A DNA stretch of 64,000 nt from NCBI GenBank assembly GCA_027484055.1, contig JAIXQH010000070.1, forward strand, positions 1 through 64,000. Direction: 5' to 3'. The notes under the pieces are model-generated. The model had not been told where the DNA came from. It was given only the letters and a program-made list of their open reading frames with translations, and ran no database searches. Source of the stretch: Verrucomicrobiaceae bacterium (GTDB taxonomy: Bacteria; Verrucomicrobiota; Verrucomicrobiia; Verrucomicrobiales; Akkermansiaceae). Made by a program: the position numbers and the translations under genes. Position 1 is the stretch's first letter, and every line of letters begins with the position of its first letter. Below, in pieces: positions 15,415-23,739 of this stretch.

Positions 15415-16902
15415 CGTCGATTCATCCAACTCGCCACCGATTTAATCATTAGTAGCCCTGGGAGCAATAGCGCTCTCTCTGGCATGAATTACAAACGGGG
15501 AGCTTCTCCCCAAGAATCCGTCCAGTTCTACAACGGCTCATCCGTTGTAGAACTGCCAGCGGGGGCGACGGGAAAATTCGCGATCAAGCCTTTCGGGAAA
15601 TACGATAGCGAGCCACTCGCATTCGCAGAATCTTGGACAAAAGTCGGGAGCGGCTCAGAGACGTATTACCGCTTCGATTTGTCATTCGCCACCGCCGCGA
15701 TTAACCAGCTCCTGTCAGCCTTCGATGAAAATCAGAACAATGACAAATCATCGATCCAAGCCATGGCCGAAATCCAATGGATTATCGATGGCAAGGTTTA
15801 CAAAAGTCAAACGGTCCCGGTCACCATCGAAAACGACATCGTCCGAGACGAAGATGGAACGCCCCTGGAAAATCCGACTCCGCTGAACTGGTTAATCGAA
15901 AACCTCACTCAAACGAGGATTCAGAACGCCATCCCACAAGATGCTGCCTTTCGCGCGTCAATCGGTGCGATTTCCACGGAAGATCTTTTCAATATCTACC
16001 GCTATCAAAACACGGACAGTGGTAATTTAATTGTGGAGGGGATAACAAATGGGGCACAATGCGAAATTAGTTTTACGGTTGCCGAATACAATAGTTACAT
16101 TTTATTGAATATTAACGGAAGCATGTCGATAGACGATCCTTTGTCTATTCCCAGTGGGGAATATCCCCGATATTTTCAACTCGTAATAGACGCTTCTGCT
16201 GACTTATCTGACACAAGCTCGCAATCGGTTACATTTTCCAACGGTTTGATCCCACTACTTTTTAGCCCGTCAATCGACCCGCTGATCCAAGGAAATGTGA
16301 CATACAACGCGATTAGTAATCTTTCTTATGCGAAGGCCGGTCAGTATTTGACGATCTACAATAGCGGCGGCGGGAACAACGACGTTCTAACCGTATCGTC
16401 GGGACAAGGATCTGTTACCGAAATAAATAACACCAATGCATCCGAGATTATTGTTGAGCGTGGGTCACTGGTCGTCAACAACGCTCCAAATTTAGCATCG
16501 ATACCAAATGCCACAAATATCCCTTACATCGACCTAAATGGTTGTGCGCTATTCGCTCAGTCATTACCGGGAGCACCAAGTTCGGGAGAAGATACCGCAG
16601 CAAGATACATCATTAACACGGCTCTAGTTGAATTCAGTGCAACTGGTCGCTTTGGGACATTAGTCTTAGGTAATAATTCTGGACTTGGAACAATTGATCT
16701 CAGCGGTGTCACTCACATGGGTTCTCTCACTGTCTATATGAATGATATGGGTAACAGCGAGATCGACGCGATGTTCGCCAGTATTGCCGATGTGAACGCC
16801 TTTGCTGATGGAACAATCATCACGGGAGTCAACTGGACATCCGCGTCAGACTCCATCATCGCCGCGCTCAACGCCGTCAACTGCACCGTTATCTACGATT
16901 GA
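15409..16902 (+). CDS. Tail fibre / receptor-binding protein candidate
   Basis: A 497-residue protein with GTG start 15409; ATG 15484 is a possible alternative. The N-terminal about 200 residues form a phage-type adaptor (FAIKPFGKYDSEPLAFAESW, WIIDGKVYKSQTVPVTIEND). From about residue 205 the sequence changes to a Ser/Asn/Ile-rich beta-solenoid-like region with GTLVLGNNSGLGTIDLSGVT and ends in CTVIYD. The DNA there is visibly AT-richer than its surroundings. It is the best candidate for host recognition, by position and domain mosaic. Confidence 0.65.
   Translation: MPRRFIQLATDLIISSPGSNSALSGMNYKRGASPQESVQFYNGSSVVELPAGATGKFAIKPFGKYDSEPLAFAESWTKVGSGSETYYRFDLSFATAAINQLLSAFDENQNNDKSSIQAMAEIQWIIDGKVYKSQTVPVTIENDIVRDEDGTPLENPTPLNWLIENLTQTRIQNAIPQDAAFRASIGAISTEDLFNIYRYQNTDSGNLIVEGITNGAQCEISFTVAEYNSYILLNINGSMSIDDPLSIPSGEYPRYFQLVIDASADLSDTSSQSVTFSNGLIPLLFSPSIDPLIQGNVTYNAISNLSYAKAGQYLTIYNSGGGNNDVLTVSSGQGSVTEINNTNASEIIVERGSLVVNNAPNLASIPNATNIPYIDLNGCALFAQSLPGAPSSGEDTAARYIINTALVEFSATGRFGTLVLGNNSGLGTIDLSGVTHMGSLTVYMNDMGNSEIDAMFASIADVNAFADGTIITGVNWTSASDSIIAALNAVNCTVIYD
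15523..15555. repeat. Perfect 14-bp inverted repeat with 5-base loop inside the fibre gene
   Basis: CAGTTCTACAACGG, loop CTCAT, then CCGTTGTAGAACTG. The hairpin lies about 115 bases into the coding frame and encodes part of QFYNGSSVVELPA. No T-run follows, so it is not a typical terminator. Confidence 0.85.
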
Positions 16903-16906
16903 TTTT

Positions 16907-17353
16907 ATGAAATACCTATTTTTTCAAACTGCCGCCAAGGCTCCAAACGCTACGCACACCCGCAACTCTGATGGTGTGTCAGGATACTTCCGCGAGATTT
17001 CGGACTCTGCTACCATCACGGGACCATTAACTAGGTTGCTAGATTCCAAAGACGGTTTTACGCTCATTCCTCCTTCTTCGCCTGCACCACCGGTATCCGG
17101 TGCAAGAGTGCCTCAATCCATCGCCAACTGGAGAGCCAAAGCAGCCCTGGAACTGGCCGGTCTCACCATCGCCGTCGAAACAGCCATGCAAGCACTCGAC
17201 GAGCCAGCCCGCACCGTGGCGCTCAGCGCATGGTCAAACGGAGCCGACCTGGCCCGCCGTGGAGCGACCGTCCTCGCCCTAGCCGCCGCGCTCGAACTGA
17301 CCGAAGAGCAGGTGGATGCACTCTTCGTCACTGGTGCGTCCCTAACCGTTTAA
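16907..17353 (+). CDS. Small tail/fibre-associated protein, possible fibre chaperone
   Basis: A 148-residue protein. ATG 16907 is four bases after the fibre stop, so the longer upstream frame is rejected. It has a beta-rich first third, a short Pro/Ser hinge and a helical Ala-rich C-terminal half (KAALELAGLTIAVETAMQAL, ADLARRGATVLALAAALEL). Small genes just after a fibre gene often encode fibre assembly chaperones; that role is only inferred. Confidence 0.55.
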   Translation: MKYLFFQTAAKAPNATHTRNSDGVSGYFREISDSATITGPLTRLLDSKDGFTLIPPSSPAPPVSGARVPQSIANWRAKAALELAGLTIAVETAMQALDEPARTVALSAWSNGADLARRGATVLALAAALELTEEQVDALFVTGASLTV

Positions 17354-17364
17354 ATGATCACCGT

Positions 17365-17775
17365 ATGACCTACACCCAAGAAAAAATCATGTTTGGCAGT
17401 AGCACGATGCTTGCTGCCACATTTTCGACAGTAGGTGCCATCATAAGCGCCGGAGAGCTACGATGGATATGCGTAACGCTCACCGTATCAATCATCACCA
17501 GCTCCTTTCTCGCGCTCATTTTCAAACGGACTGAGGAGACCATCCGCATCGTCGTCGGACGTTCTGGAATGGCCATTCTCTCAGGTGTTTTCGCGAGTAA
17601 ATATCTCGTGCACTCCTACTGCCTGACTTTCGCAGATAACGACATCGTGGCTCTGGGTGCCATCGCTTGCGCGTGCTGCATTTTGGGATTCATCGTCGGA
17701 TATGTCCTCTTGCAAATGCTCAATAAAAACTCGGACAGAATTGCAGAATGGATTCTAAAAAAGTGGATACCATGA
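17365..17775 (+). CDS. Membrane protein, holin candidate
   Basis: A 136-residue protein with about three to four hydrophobic segments (MLAATFSTVGAIISAG, WICVTLTVSIITSSFLALIF, GMAILSGVFASKYLV, IVALGAIACACCILGFIVGY) and a charged tail (KNSDRIAEWILKKW). It lies two genes upstream of the endolysin, in a cluster joined by 4-bp overlaps. Membrane character and lysis context support a holin, which would release or permeabilise the inner membrane at lysis. No named holin family is recognised. Confidence 0.6.
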   Translation: MTYTQEKIMFGSSTMLAATFSTVGAIISAGELRWICVTLTVSIITSSFLALIFKRTEETIRIVVGRSGMAILSGVFASKYLVHSYCLTFADNDIVALGAIACACCILGFIVGYVLLQMLNKNSDRIAEWILKKWIP

Positions 17776-18152
17776 CTAAACATTTCCCAGACCCTTTGAT
17801 TTTCAAAGACGCCGGAATGGTGGCTGGAAGCCGAGTCTTCGAGCTTACTGAGTCATTCCGTTACCTGTCATCGCTCGGGGTCATCACCGTGCCAGCCGGA
17901 TTCGTGACCGATGGCGCAAGTATCCCAAAAGTATTCTGGAGCATCATGTCTCCTTTCGGGGAATACTTCGAAGCAGCAGTAATTCATGACTTCCTCTACT
18001 CGCGTAAAAGCGAGGTCTATGACCGCTTCGTCGCAGATAACATTTTCAAAGAAGCCATGTATAACATCGGAGTCCCATGGCCGACTCGTGAAATCATCTA
18101 TCGCGCCGTCCGCTTATTCGGGTGGCGCTTTTTCAAAGGAGAAAAGCCATGA
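17772..18152 (+). CDS. DUF1353 family phage protein
   Basis: A 126-residue protein. ATG 17772 overlaps the holin-candidate stop as ATGA and is preferred to ATG 17748. The DUF1353 signature is clear: TVPAGFVTDGASIPKVFW and AAVIHDFLYSR, with conserved His-Asp. Members occur in phages near lysis genes; their biochemical role is unsettled. Here it sits between holin candidate and amidase, so a part in lysis is plausible. Confidence 0.8.
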   Translation: MTKHFPDPLIFKDAGMVAGSRVFELTESFRYLSSLGVITVPAGFVTDGASIPKVFWSIMSPFGEYFEAAVIHDFLYSRKSEVYDRFVADNIFKEAMYNIGVPWPTREIIYRAVRLFGWRFFKGEKP

Positions 18153-18718
18153 AGAAGTCTCTCACCATCATCCTCGATCCTGGCCACGGAATGAGCAATC
18201 GCACCAGTGGCCTATTCGATCCCGGAGCCGTCTCTGGCAATGCCACGGAAGCCGATATCGCCATGGTCTGGACCAATGACCTCCGCGCCATTCTACTGGC
18301 CGCTGGCCACGTCGTCATTAGGACGCGCGTCGATCACAAAGACCCCGCGCCGGTCGGAAAACGCGCCACCATCGCCAGACGACACAACGGGCAAATCATG
18401 ATTTCGTTCCACTGCAATGCAGCTGCCGGGACCGCCCAAGGAACCGAGACTTTTTACCGTGGAGAGTCGCATCGCGAGCTGGCCGAAAAGCTCAACTCCG
18501 CCGTTTGCTCTGCCCTGTGGACTCGTAACCGAGGCGCAAAAACTGAAAGTTCCAGTCAGCACGCCACCCTCGCGATTATGGCCTTCCAGCCGTGTTTCCT
18601 CATCGAGCTGGGTTTCATCGATCACGCCGATGATCTTCGGAAAATGACCAATCACACGCTTCGCAAAGCCGCCTGCAACGCTATTGCTCGCGAGATCGAA
18701 TCGTTTGCAGGTCGATAG
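18149..18718 (+). CDS. Endolysin, N-acetylmuramoyl-L-alanine amidase (Amidase_3)
   Basis: A 189-residue zinc amidase that cuts the bond between muramic acid and the stem peptide. The motifs are DPGHGM (His ligand), a Glu in the GNATEADIAM region, ISFHCNA (His ligand) and FLIELGFIDH (catalytic Glu). ATG 18149 overlaps the DUF1353 stop. There is no signal peptide, so release should depend on the holin. Its 3' end overlaps the convergent integrase gene by 38 bp, with no terminator between them. Confidence 0.92.
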   Translation: MKKSLTIILDPGHGMSNRTSGLFDPGAVSGNATEADIAMVWTNDLRAILLAAGHVVIRTRVDHKDPAPVGKRATIARRHNGQIMISFHCNAAAGTAQGTETFYRGESHRELAEKLNSAVCSALWTRNRGAKTESSSQHATLAIMAFQPCFLIELGFIDHADDLRKMTNHTLRKAACNAIAREIESFAGR

Positions 18719-19985
18719 CATCGAGCAGATCCCACCAAGCCAGCCCGTCCTCGTGCCTGAGCGGACGCCGGTAGTTTGATTTCAGAATCGCGGGCGAATT
18801 ATCCGCCTCCGTCGCGACTTGTTCCAGGGACTTCGTCACCGCGATCCGGTAAGAGCAAAAGCAGTGCCGCAGCACGTCCGCAGGCCAGTACTCGCAGATC
18901 CCTTTCCTCCGAGCTAGAAGCGAAAGAAATTCTCTGGACCGCTTGATGCAGACTTTTGACTTCGATTTTTTTTCCGAAGCCACAAAGATCATTTTGAGAA
19001 TCTGCACGAGCCGCGCATCCAGCGGGATGAAGCGCTCGGAAGAATTCTTTCCTGCCACCCTCGCCGAAACGTGAAGATAGCCGCGCTCCCAATCAAAACC
19101 GCCGAACTCGATCCCCTTTTCTTCCTCCCAAAATAGCCTGAGAATTTCTGACGGCCGCAAACCGATCCAGCCCGCGATCAGGAGGTAAGTAAGCAATTTC
19201 AGATCCTCCGCGCTGGCGGCCGCCAAAAGTTCGCGCCCCTGGTCAACCGAGAAAATCTGTTTCCCCTCATCGGGCAACGTCGGCTTTCGGATGAGATCCG
19301 CCGCGTGTTTACCAGGGCCCAGCAAGTTCCAATCTCGCGCCCGGTTGAGAAACGTTGACCAGGTCGTCACCCGGTTGAATTTCGTGCGATCCGCAGCCTG
19401 CACGGGTCCGCTCTTTTTTTGCGCCGCGCGGAAACACCACTTTTCGAGACGTGCCTGGTCAAGATCCAGCAGCATGAGATCCGGAAATTTCTTCCCGAAC
19501 GCATCAAGCTCGATGGTGAACGTGTCCCGCGTCGGTTTCGGCGCTTTTTCGTATTCCGCGAGGAATCGAGTAATCGCCTCCGCGACCGTGAGCCGCTGGA
19601 CTTTCAACGGCCCGTTTTCGGCAAACCACCTCGCCGCCGTCGTCAGATCCGCGTCACCGGCCAGCCATCGCCGCGCCCCCTCCACATCTGCCAGCAACTG
19701 CCTCACCGCCCCCTCGCCAGTGCCTGCCAGCTTTCGCAGCGCTGCGAGAGCGTCAGCATCGCCGGGAGAGATCCACCGCGCCCCGGCCCCGCTGTCGAGT
19801 TCCCTCGCCTTCCGCGTCGCGAATTCGAGCGCCTTGGCCTCAGTCGTTTTCGTAGTCGTCCTGGGAGATCCCATTTCGCGCCAAGCCAGCTTGTAATGTC
19901 CATTCGACCGCTGGCAGATCCGCACGCGCCCAGCGCCAAAACTCACATCCCGTGGATAACTGGGTTCCGCCCGTTTCGCTGCCAT
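18681..19985 (-). CDS. int: Tyrosine recombinase, prophage integrase
   Basis: A 434-residue integrase with an N-terminal arm-binding-like part, a SAM-like domain from about residue 140 and a catalytic domain. Arg I is in GLRPSEI (about residue 276), Arg II in ADVLRHCF (about 370) and Tyr in KSNYRRP (about 404). The usual first His of HxxR is Asp here, and the later GHS-type His is replaced in DNSPAIL, variants I recall in other Verrucomicrobia integrases. The gene lies at the phage end, transcribed away from the adjacent tRNA-Gly, and probably mediates integration there. Confidence 0.88.
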   Translation of the reverse strand: MAAKRAEPSYPRDVSFGAGRVRICQRSNGHYKLAWREMGSPRTTTKTTEAKALEFATRKARELDSGAGARWISPGDADALAALRKLAGTGEGAVRQLLADVEGARRWLAGDADLTTAARWFAENGPLKVQRLTVAEAITRFLAEYEKAPKPTRDTFTIELDAFGKKFPDLMLLDLDQARLEKWCFRAAQKKSGPVQAADRTKFNRVTTWSTFLNRARDWNLLGPGKHAADLIRKPTLPDEGKQIFSVDQGRELLAAASAEDLKLLTYLLIAGWIGLRPSEILRLFWEEEKGIEFGGFDWERGYLHVSARVAGKNSSERFIPLDARLVQILKMIFVASEKKSKSKVCIKRSREFLSLLARRKGICEYWPADVLRHCFCSYRIAVTKSLEQVATEADNSPAILKSNYRRPLRHEDGLAWWDLLDAIDLQTIRSREQ

Positions 19986-20072
19986 GATTTTTTACACCAC
20001 TTTACACCGAAAATAACCACCAAAAACACCGGAAAACCCCCATTTTTGAAACCAAGCCAAAAACGATGACAC

Positions 20073-20107
20073 AAAAAAACCCGTGAAATCAAAGGATTCA
20101 CGGGTTT
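20073..20107 (-). terminator. Terminator of tRNA-Gly
   Basis: On the minus strand, six bases past the CCA end, AAACCCGTGAA pairs with TTCACGGGTTT (11-bp stem) followed by seven T. It ends the tRNA transcript before the integrase gene. Confidence 0.88.
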
Positions 20108-20112
20108 GAAGA

Positions 20113-20187
20113 TGGAGCGGGCGATGAGATTCGAACTCACGACATCCACCTTGGCAAGGTGGCGCTCTACCACTGAGCTACGCCCGC
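20113..20187 (-). tRNA. tRNA-Gly(GCC)
   Basis: A complete cloverleaf with encoded CCA. The acceptor stem GCGGGCG pairs with CGCCCGC, the D arm contains GTAGCTCAGTGGTAGAGC, the anticodon stem CCACC/GGTGG holds loop TTGCCAA (anticodon GCC), and the T arm contains GTTCGAATC. Its 3' end faces the integrase, which suggests that this gene is the prophage attachment site. The matching left att copy would lie outside the window. Confidence 0.96.
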
Positions 20188-20298
20188 GTTGTTGAACGCG
20201 TCGGGGGCTTTCTACATGCGTCGCTTTGGCGGGCAAGCCAAATATTGCAAATTTTCCATGGGCATTTTTCCGAAGGTGAGTTTTTCTCCCCGCACGCC

Positions 20299-21087
20299 AT
20301 GTCAGACAAGCTCGCAGAAATCATCGCCACCAAACATCTCGAAGTCGCCGCCCTCATGCCACGCGCGGCTTTGTTGCGGGCGGCAGCCCTACAGCGGAAT
20401 GACTTCGGCGGCTTCCGCGCTGCGCTGGATCGTGGGCCGGGGCGGCTCGGAGTCATCGCCGAGGTGAAAAAATCTTCCCCCTCCGTCGGGCTGATCGACC
20501 CGAACTTCGACGCTCCACGCCAAGCCCAGCGCTACCTCGAAGGCGGAGCCTCCTGCCTCTCCATCCTCACCGACGAGTTATACTTCCAGGGCTCCCTCAG
20601 CTACCTCTCTCAGATTTCCAAATTTTCCAACGCCCCCCTACTCCGGAAAGACTTCACCATCCATGAGGTGCAGATCCACGAGGCCATCGTGACCGGAGCG
20701 GACGCGATCTTGCTCATCGTCGCCGCGCTGGATGACGACACCCTCCACCGCCTCTATGACGAAGCGAAATCCTTCCAACTCGACGTGCTCGTCGAAGTTC
20801 ACGATCTCCGTGAAATGGAGCGGGCACTCGAACTCGGGGCCGACCTCATCGGCGTGAACAACCGGAATTTAAAAACATTCGTCGTCGATCTCGCCACCAC
20901 CGAGCAACTCGCCGAAGAAGTGCCAGACGACGTGCTGCTGGTGTCCGAAAGCGGCATCAAATCCCTCGAAGACGCCCGCCGAGTCCTGGACGCCGGAGCG
21001 AATGCCGTGCTCATCGGCGAGGCGCTCATGCGCGCTCACGATCCCTCCCGCGAGATCGAAGCCTACCTCGCGCTAGAAATGGCCTGA
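20299..21087 (+). CDS. trpC: Indole-3-glycerol phosphate synthase
   Basis: A 262-residue TIM-barrel enzyme that closes the indole ring in tryptophan synthesis. Motifs: GVIAEVKKSSPSVG (catalytic Lys, phosphate site), APLLRKDF (Lys), LVEVHD (Glu), GVNNRNLKT and VSESGIKS. ATG 20299 (MSDKLAEI) is chosen; a TTG 54 bp upstream would extend the frame without family support. No other trp gene is nearby, so it stands alone, as is common outside the enterics. It is the first host gene after the tRNA. Confidence 0.95.
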   Translation: MSDKLAEIIATKHLEVAALMPRAALLRAAALQRNDFGGFRAALDRGPGRLGVIAEVKKSSPSVGLIDPNFDAPRQAQRYLEGGASCLSILTDELYFQGSLSYLSQISKFSNAPLLRKDFTIHEVQIHEAIVTGADAILLIVAALDDDTLHRLYDEAKSFQLDVLVEVHDLREMERALELGADLIGVNNRNLKTFVVDLATTEQLAEEVPDDVLLVSESGIKSLEDARRVLDAGANAVLIGEALMRAHDPSREIEAYLALEMA

Positions 21088-21152
21088 AGACCACGCTAGA
21101 TTACTGCTTTGCAAACTGAGGAAAATCAGGAATCTTACGGCATTGTCAGCGC

Positions 21153-22778
21153 ATGGAAAAACCCTACCGCCATCTCTGGATCGGCCTGATCCTCGTCTCC
21201 TGCGGCCTCATCGGCTGGTGGGCCGGGCGTGATCTGAAGGGCACATCCGTGGTTTCCAAGCTGTCGGAAAAGCACCTTGCTACTGGAGCTCTCGCTGAGG
21301 TGAAAGCACCACGGCCCCTCAAGCAGCTCGCCCGCGATCCCTCCCAAGTCTCCACCACGGTGGAAATCTTCGCCAGCCGCCAAGCCGATGAGGCCATCCT
21401 CCGCTTCCCCACGGCTGCCAGTTATGGAAATTTCATCGACACCTTCAGCAGCACCAAGACCCAGCTTGTCGCTCGCCTAGACCGCCTTCGAGTCGTGCGG
21501 CTGCACTATGAAAACTGGGACGATCTCTCGGAATTACTCGCCGGAAAAAAACTCGCAGCCTATGACTCACTCTCCGACAGCCCCGCCCCCAATCCCGCGA
21601 GCGACACCCCGCAGCGCGGCTTGGTCGCCTTCGAAGAGGGCGTGCTTAGCTGGCTTGGCGTGGATTCTGACCACTCCACTTGGGGAGCTGGGGTGAAAAT
21701 CGCCGTGCTGGACTCCGGCATCGTCGCCCACTCCGCCTTACCCGGATTCACCACTTCCATCGCCATCACCCCCTATCCCGAAGACCTCACCCAGACGCGC
21801 GGTCACGGCACGGCCGTCGCCTCACTCATCGCGGGAAATGACCCCGCCGCTCCCGGTGTCGCTCCGGCGGCGGAACTCATTTCCGTGCGCGTCACCGATG
21901 AAACCGGCCAAGCAGACGCCTTTGACCTCGCCGCCGGTATCCTCGCCGCAGTGGACGCCGGGGCACAGATCATCAATTGCTCAATGGGTACCACGGTGGA
22001 CAACCCATTGATCGAGGAAGCCGTTCTTTTCGCCCGCGACCACGGTGTTCTCATCGTCGCCGCAGCCGGGAATTCCGAGCAAGCGGAAGCCTCCTACCCC
22101 GCCGCCTATCCCAGCGTCATCAGCGTAGGCGCAGTGGACGCGCGGGGCGAGCACCTGAACTTCTCCAACTACGGAACCTACCTCTCACTCACCGCCCCGG
22201 GCTATGAGGTGAACACCGCATGGCCAGGAAATGCTTACGCCAAAATGAGTGGCACCTCCGTCAGCGCACCGCTTGTCACCGGCAGCATCGCCGCGACGAT
22301 GTCAAACGGTAACGGGGTGACCATGACCGCCAACGCGGCCGCAGAAATCGTCATGAACCAAGCCGACGAAGCCGGTATCCCAGGACCCGACTCTGAATAT
22401 GGAATGGGGATTCTCAACCTAGGCCGAGTCATGAATCGCAACACCCCCAACCTCGTAGACGCCGCGATCACTCATCAACGACTCGTCCGGGCCAGTAAAT
22501 CAGGGGGTGAGGATGAAATCCAAGTGACCCTCCAAAATCGCGGCACCGCCGTGCTGCTCAACACCCTCTTGGACGTAGAAACTCCCGTCGGAAATCGCCA
22601 ATTCAGCGTCGCCCTGCTCGCTCCCGGAGCGATTCAGACCTTTTCGATGCCAGTCCAGCTCGCCACTTGGGCCTCAGGGCAGCCGCTCCGGGTCCATTCC
22701 AGCATCACCCTAGGCATGGTCGGAGAGGACAGCACACCCCGCAACAATCAGCGGACGGATCGACTGCTACCGCGCTGA
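21153..22778 (+). CDS. Secreted or membrane-anchored subtilisin-like serine protease (S8)
   Basis: A 541-residue protein. The N-terminus carries a hydrophobic anchor or signal (LWIGLILVSCGLIGWWAG). The catalytic triad is visible: Asp in VKIAVLDSGIVAH, His in RGHGTAVASLIAG, Ser in MSGTSVSAPLV, plus the oxyanion Asn in VAAAGNSEQA. After the protease domain (to about residue 430) comes a beta-rich C-terminal domain (residues about 450-541) that resembles a CARDB-like module. The role is envelope or extracellular proteolysis. Confidence 0.9.
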   Translation: MEKPYRHLWIGLILVSCGLIGWWAGRDLKGTSVVSKLSEKHLATGALAEVKAPRPLKQLARDPSQVSTTVEIFASRQADEAILRFPTAASYGNFIDTFSSTKTQLVARLDRLRVVRLHYENWDDLSELLAGKKLAAYDSLSDSPAPNPASDTPQRGLVAFEEGVLSWLGVDSDHSTWGAGVKIAVLDSGIVAHSALPGFTTSIAITPYPEDLTQTRGHGTAVASLIAGNDPAAPGVAPAAELISVRVTDETGQADAFDLAAGILAAVDAGAQIINCSMGTTVDNPLIEEAVLFARDHGVLIVAAAGNSEQAEASYPAAYPSVISVGAVDARGEHLNFSNYGTYLSLTAPGYEVNTAWPGNAYAKMSGTSVSAPLVTGSIAATMSNGNGVTMTANAAAEIVMNQADEAGIPGPDSEYGMGILNLGRVMNRNTPNLVDAAITHQRLVRASKSGGEDEIQVTLQNRGTAVLLNTLLDVETPVGNRQFSVALLAPGAIQTFSMPVQLATWASGQPLRVHSSITLGMVGEDSTPRNNQRTDRLLPR

Positions 22779-22797
22779 TTCTCGCCGCAAGGCTAGG

Positions 22798-23604
22798 CTA
22801 CAGCCTACTGAAGGGGCGCTCTGCAGAAAATGATACCGAGCCCTCAAGCAGCGCGTCTGCTGAGCTTGATTCCCCAGGCATATCCAGCGAGCCGACGAGC
22901 CCACTCAGTTTCGCGCCGCTCCAGCGATACTTGTAAATCTCGAATGCACGGTTCGCCCTCAGCGGACCCGAAACATCCCGTCCTGACAACACTCCCACGC
23001 AGCCAAACTCCGCCGACGTGACGGGATCTTTCCCCTCAATCCTCCAAGCTCGGTGAAATTCCGTTGTCTCCCCAGCCAGCATTTTCCCCTCATCCATTGT
23101 GACCCGCTCACGATACGTCTCAGCGGACCCTAGCAGCTCGCTGTTCATTCGTAAAATCTCCGGCGGCACGACGACGCATAACGACTTTTTCATCATGTAG
23201 AACACTCGCTGCCCACCCTCCGTTTCTGGCGCAAGATTCACCAACACAAGTCGCCACCCATCAATCGGGCCTGCCGGTAAATAACCCGCCTGAATCATCG
23301 CGAGGATGAAGCTTTTATTGTTAAAAACGGTCTTCGAAATGCGCCCTACATTGACCTGCTCTCCGCGTTCCAGCCGACTCACACCCGTAACCGTTCGACG
23401 GATCGTAAGCGCCAGAGTCACACCCGACACCGTGGCGAGAGCAGGAGTCACGTTGTCATCGTACACCAATGAGGCACCCACAGTGAAACGGAGAGGAACA
23501 CTGTCCTGAGCTTCCGACCCTTGGTGGTATAGGCTCTGCGCCTTCAGACTCATCGAAAGTCCACCACAAAGCGCTAGCAGAGAGAAAAATGAGTGGCGGT
23601 TCAT
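22798..23604 (-). CDS. Exported protein of unknown function
   Basis: A 268-residue protein. ATG 23604 begins a good signal peptide (MNRHSFFSLLALCGGLSMSLKAQ); an upstream start would add only a charged leader. The mature part is beta-rich with few Cys and no recognisable motif. Convergent with the subtilase, 19 bp apart. Related unannotated exported proteins are frequent in Verrucomicrobia as far as I recall. Confidence 0.65.
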   Translation of the reverse strand: MNRHSFFSLLALCGGLSMSLKAQSLYHQGSEAQDSVPLRFTVGASLVYDDNVTPALATVSGVTLALTIRRTVTGVSRLERGEQVNVGRISKTVFNNKSFILAMIQAGYLPAGPIDGWRLVLVNLAPETEGGQRVFYMMKKSLCVVVPPEILRMNSELLGSAETYRERVTMDEGKMLAGETTEFHRAWRIEGKDPVTSAEFGCVGVLSGRDVSGPLRANRAFEIYKYRWSGAKLSGLVGSLDMPGESSSADALLEGSVSFSAERPFSRL

Positions 23605-23739
23605 GACGACATCGTCATCGCAGAGCCCTCTCATCATGACCAACTAAAACCGCCGTTTTCACTGACCCACTCCAAAATTCTCGCCATTTCCTCATTTAAA
23701 TCCGTGTCACTCGCCACGCGCAGCCGCTAGGGTCCAGCC

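Noticed and set aside
13718..16902. Diversity-generating retroelement target
   Set aside because: No reverse transcriptase or template repeat is visible in the window.
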